Source: a bacterium
GTDB lineage: Bacteria > Pseudomonadota > Gammaproteobacteria > Burkholderiales > Methylophilaceae
Length of the DNA: 12,379 nucleotides
Direction: 5' to 3'
Assembly (NCBI GenBank): GCA_027310505.1
Contig: DAIDAS010000129.1
Coordinates: 1-12,379, forward strand
Shown here: positions 11,864 through 12,379 of the stretch, in pieces
Layout of the letters: every line of letters starts with the position of its first letter
Numbering within the stretch: the first letter of the stretch is position 1
Notes under the pieces: model-generated
The model's input: the letters and a program-made list of their open reading frames with translations, nothing else
Told to the model about the DNA's origin: nothing
The model's database searches: none
Position numbers and translations under genes: made by a program

Positions 11864-12379
11864 TTGAAAGCACATCTTACCGAATTACTGGCGCAGGCGG
11901 CAAAAGCTGTCGCACCGGACCAAGCTGACCTGTCCATCGTACTGGAGCGTCCAAAATCCGCCGAGCACGGCGATTTTGCCACCAATCTGGCCATGACGCT
12001 GGCGCGTGCCTTGAAGCAGAGTCCGCGTGCGATCGCTGAAAACCTGATCAAGGCGCTGCCTGTCTCGCCGTATGTCGCCAAAACCGAAATCGCCGGTGCC
12101 GGCTTCATCAATTTTTTCCTGAGTCCGGCGGCCAAGCATGCCGTGGTCGGCGATATTCTGAAGCAGGGTGGCGCCTGGGGTCGAAACAACCAGGGTCAGG
12201 GCCGCAAAGTACAAGTCGAATTCGTGTCGGCCAACCCGACCGGGCCGCTACATGTCGGCCATGGCCGCGGCGCGGCGGTAGGCGATTGCCTGTGCCGCCT
12301 GCTGGAAGCTACCGGCTGGAGTGTCACGCGCGAGTTTTACTACAACGATGCCGGGGCGCAGATCGACAACCTCACTCTC
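11864..12379 (+). CDS. argS: Arginyl-tRNA synthetase, N-terminal part (3' partial)
   Basis: ArgRS attaches arginine to tRNA-Arg in the cytoplasm. The first 172 codons are visible and the gene continues past the right edge. Residues 1-85 form the N-terminal additional domain that contacts the tRNA D-loop, with the family segment SAEHGDFATNLAM (32-44) and GAGFINFFLS (78-87). The class I catalytic domain then begins with VEFVSANPTGPLHVGHGRG (118-136), in which HVGH (130-133) is the HIGH signature, followed by YYNDAGAQIDNL (159-170). The start is taken as TTG at 11864: an in-frame TAA lies at 11846-11848 and no ATG or GTG occurs between. No Shine-Dalgarno-like sequence precedes it, so initiation may be weak or leader-dependent. 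Identity is secure; the exact start is less so. Confidence 0.95.
   Translation, partial: MKAHLTELLAQAAKAVAPDQADLSIVLERPKSAEHGDFATNLAMTLARALKQSPRAIAENLIKALPVSPYVAKTEIAGAGFINFFLSPAAKHAVVGDILKQGGAWGRNNQGQGRKVQVEFVSANPTGPLHVGHGRGAAVGDCLCRLLEATGWSVTREFYYNDAGAQIDNLTL

Overview
The window looks like a core chromosomal segment of a betaproteobacterium, probably Nitrosomonadales or Gallionellaceae-like. This rests on protein flavour, fairly high GC coding sequence and gene order; I ran no database search. Every gene but one belongs to a familiar housekeeping family. I see no transposase, phage gene, CRISPR array, tRNA or rRNA.

Layout from left to right: the 3' end of thiE (thiamine phosphate synthase) overlaps hemL (glutamate-1-semialdehyde aminomutase) by ATGA. 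A small minus-strand gene for an exported, cysteine-free thioredoxin-fold-like protein converges on hemL and ends at an intrinsic terminator. A gene-free stretch of about 440 bases (1963-2401) follows, between this small gene and the divergent gltB. It holds a good sigma-54 type -24/-12 match facing the small gene, an NtrC-like half-palindrome about 125 bases upstream of it, an AT-rich stretch between them, and a direct repeat in the gltB leader. gltB and gltD (both subunits of NADPH glutamate synthase) overlap by one base in TAATG. After 90 bases with a long stem-loop comes hemE (uroporphyrinogen decarboxylase), whose stop codon abuts that of the convergent priA (primosomal helicase). priA is divergent from argS (arginyl-tRNA synthetase), which starts at a TTG and runs off the right edge.

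Functional theme: GltBD makes glutamate, the substrate of the C5 tetrapyrrole pathway. HemL makes 5-aminolevulinate in that pathway, and HemE acts later toward haem. The segment therefore couples nitrogen assimilation to haem synthesis, next to thiamine, replication-restart and translation genes.

No clearly new system is visible. The parts most worth a second look are the intergenic region at 1963-2401 and the unrecognised small secreted protein it appears to control.
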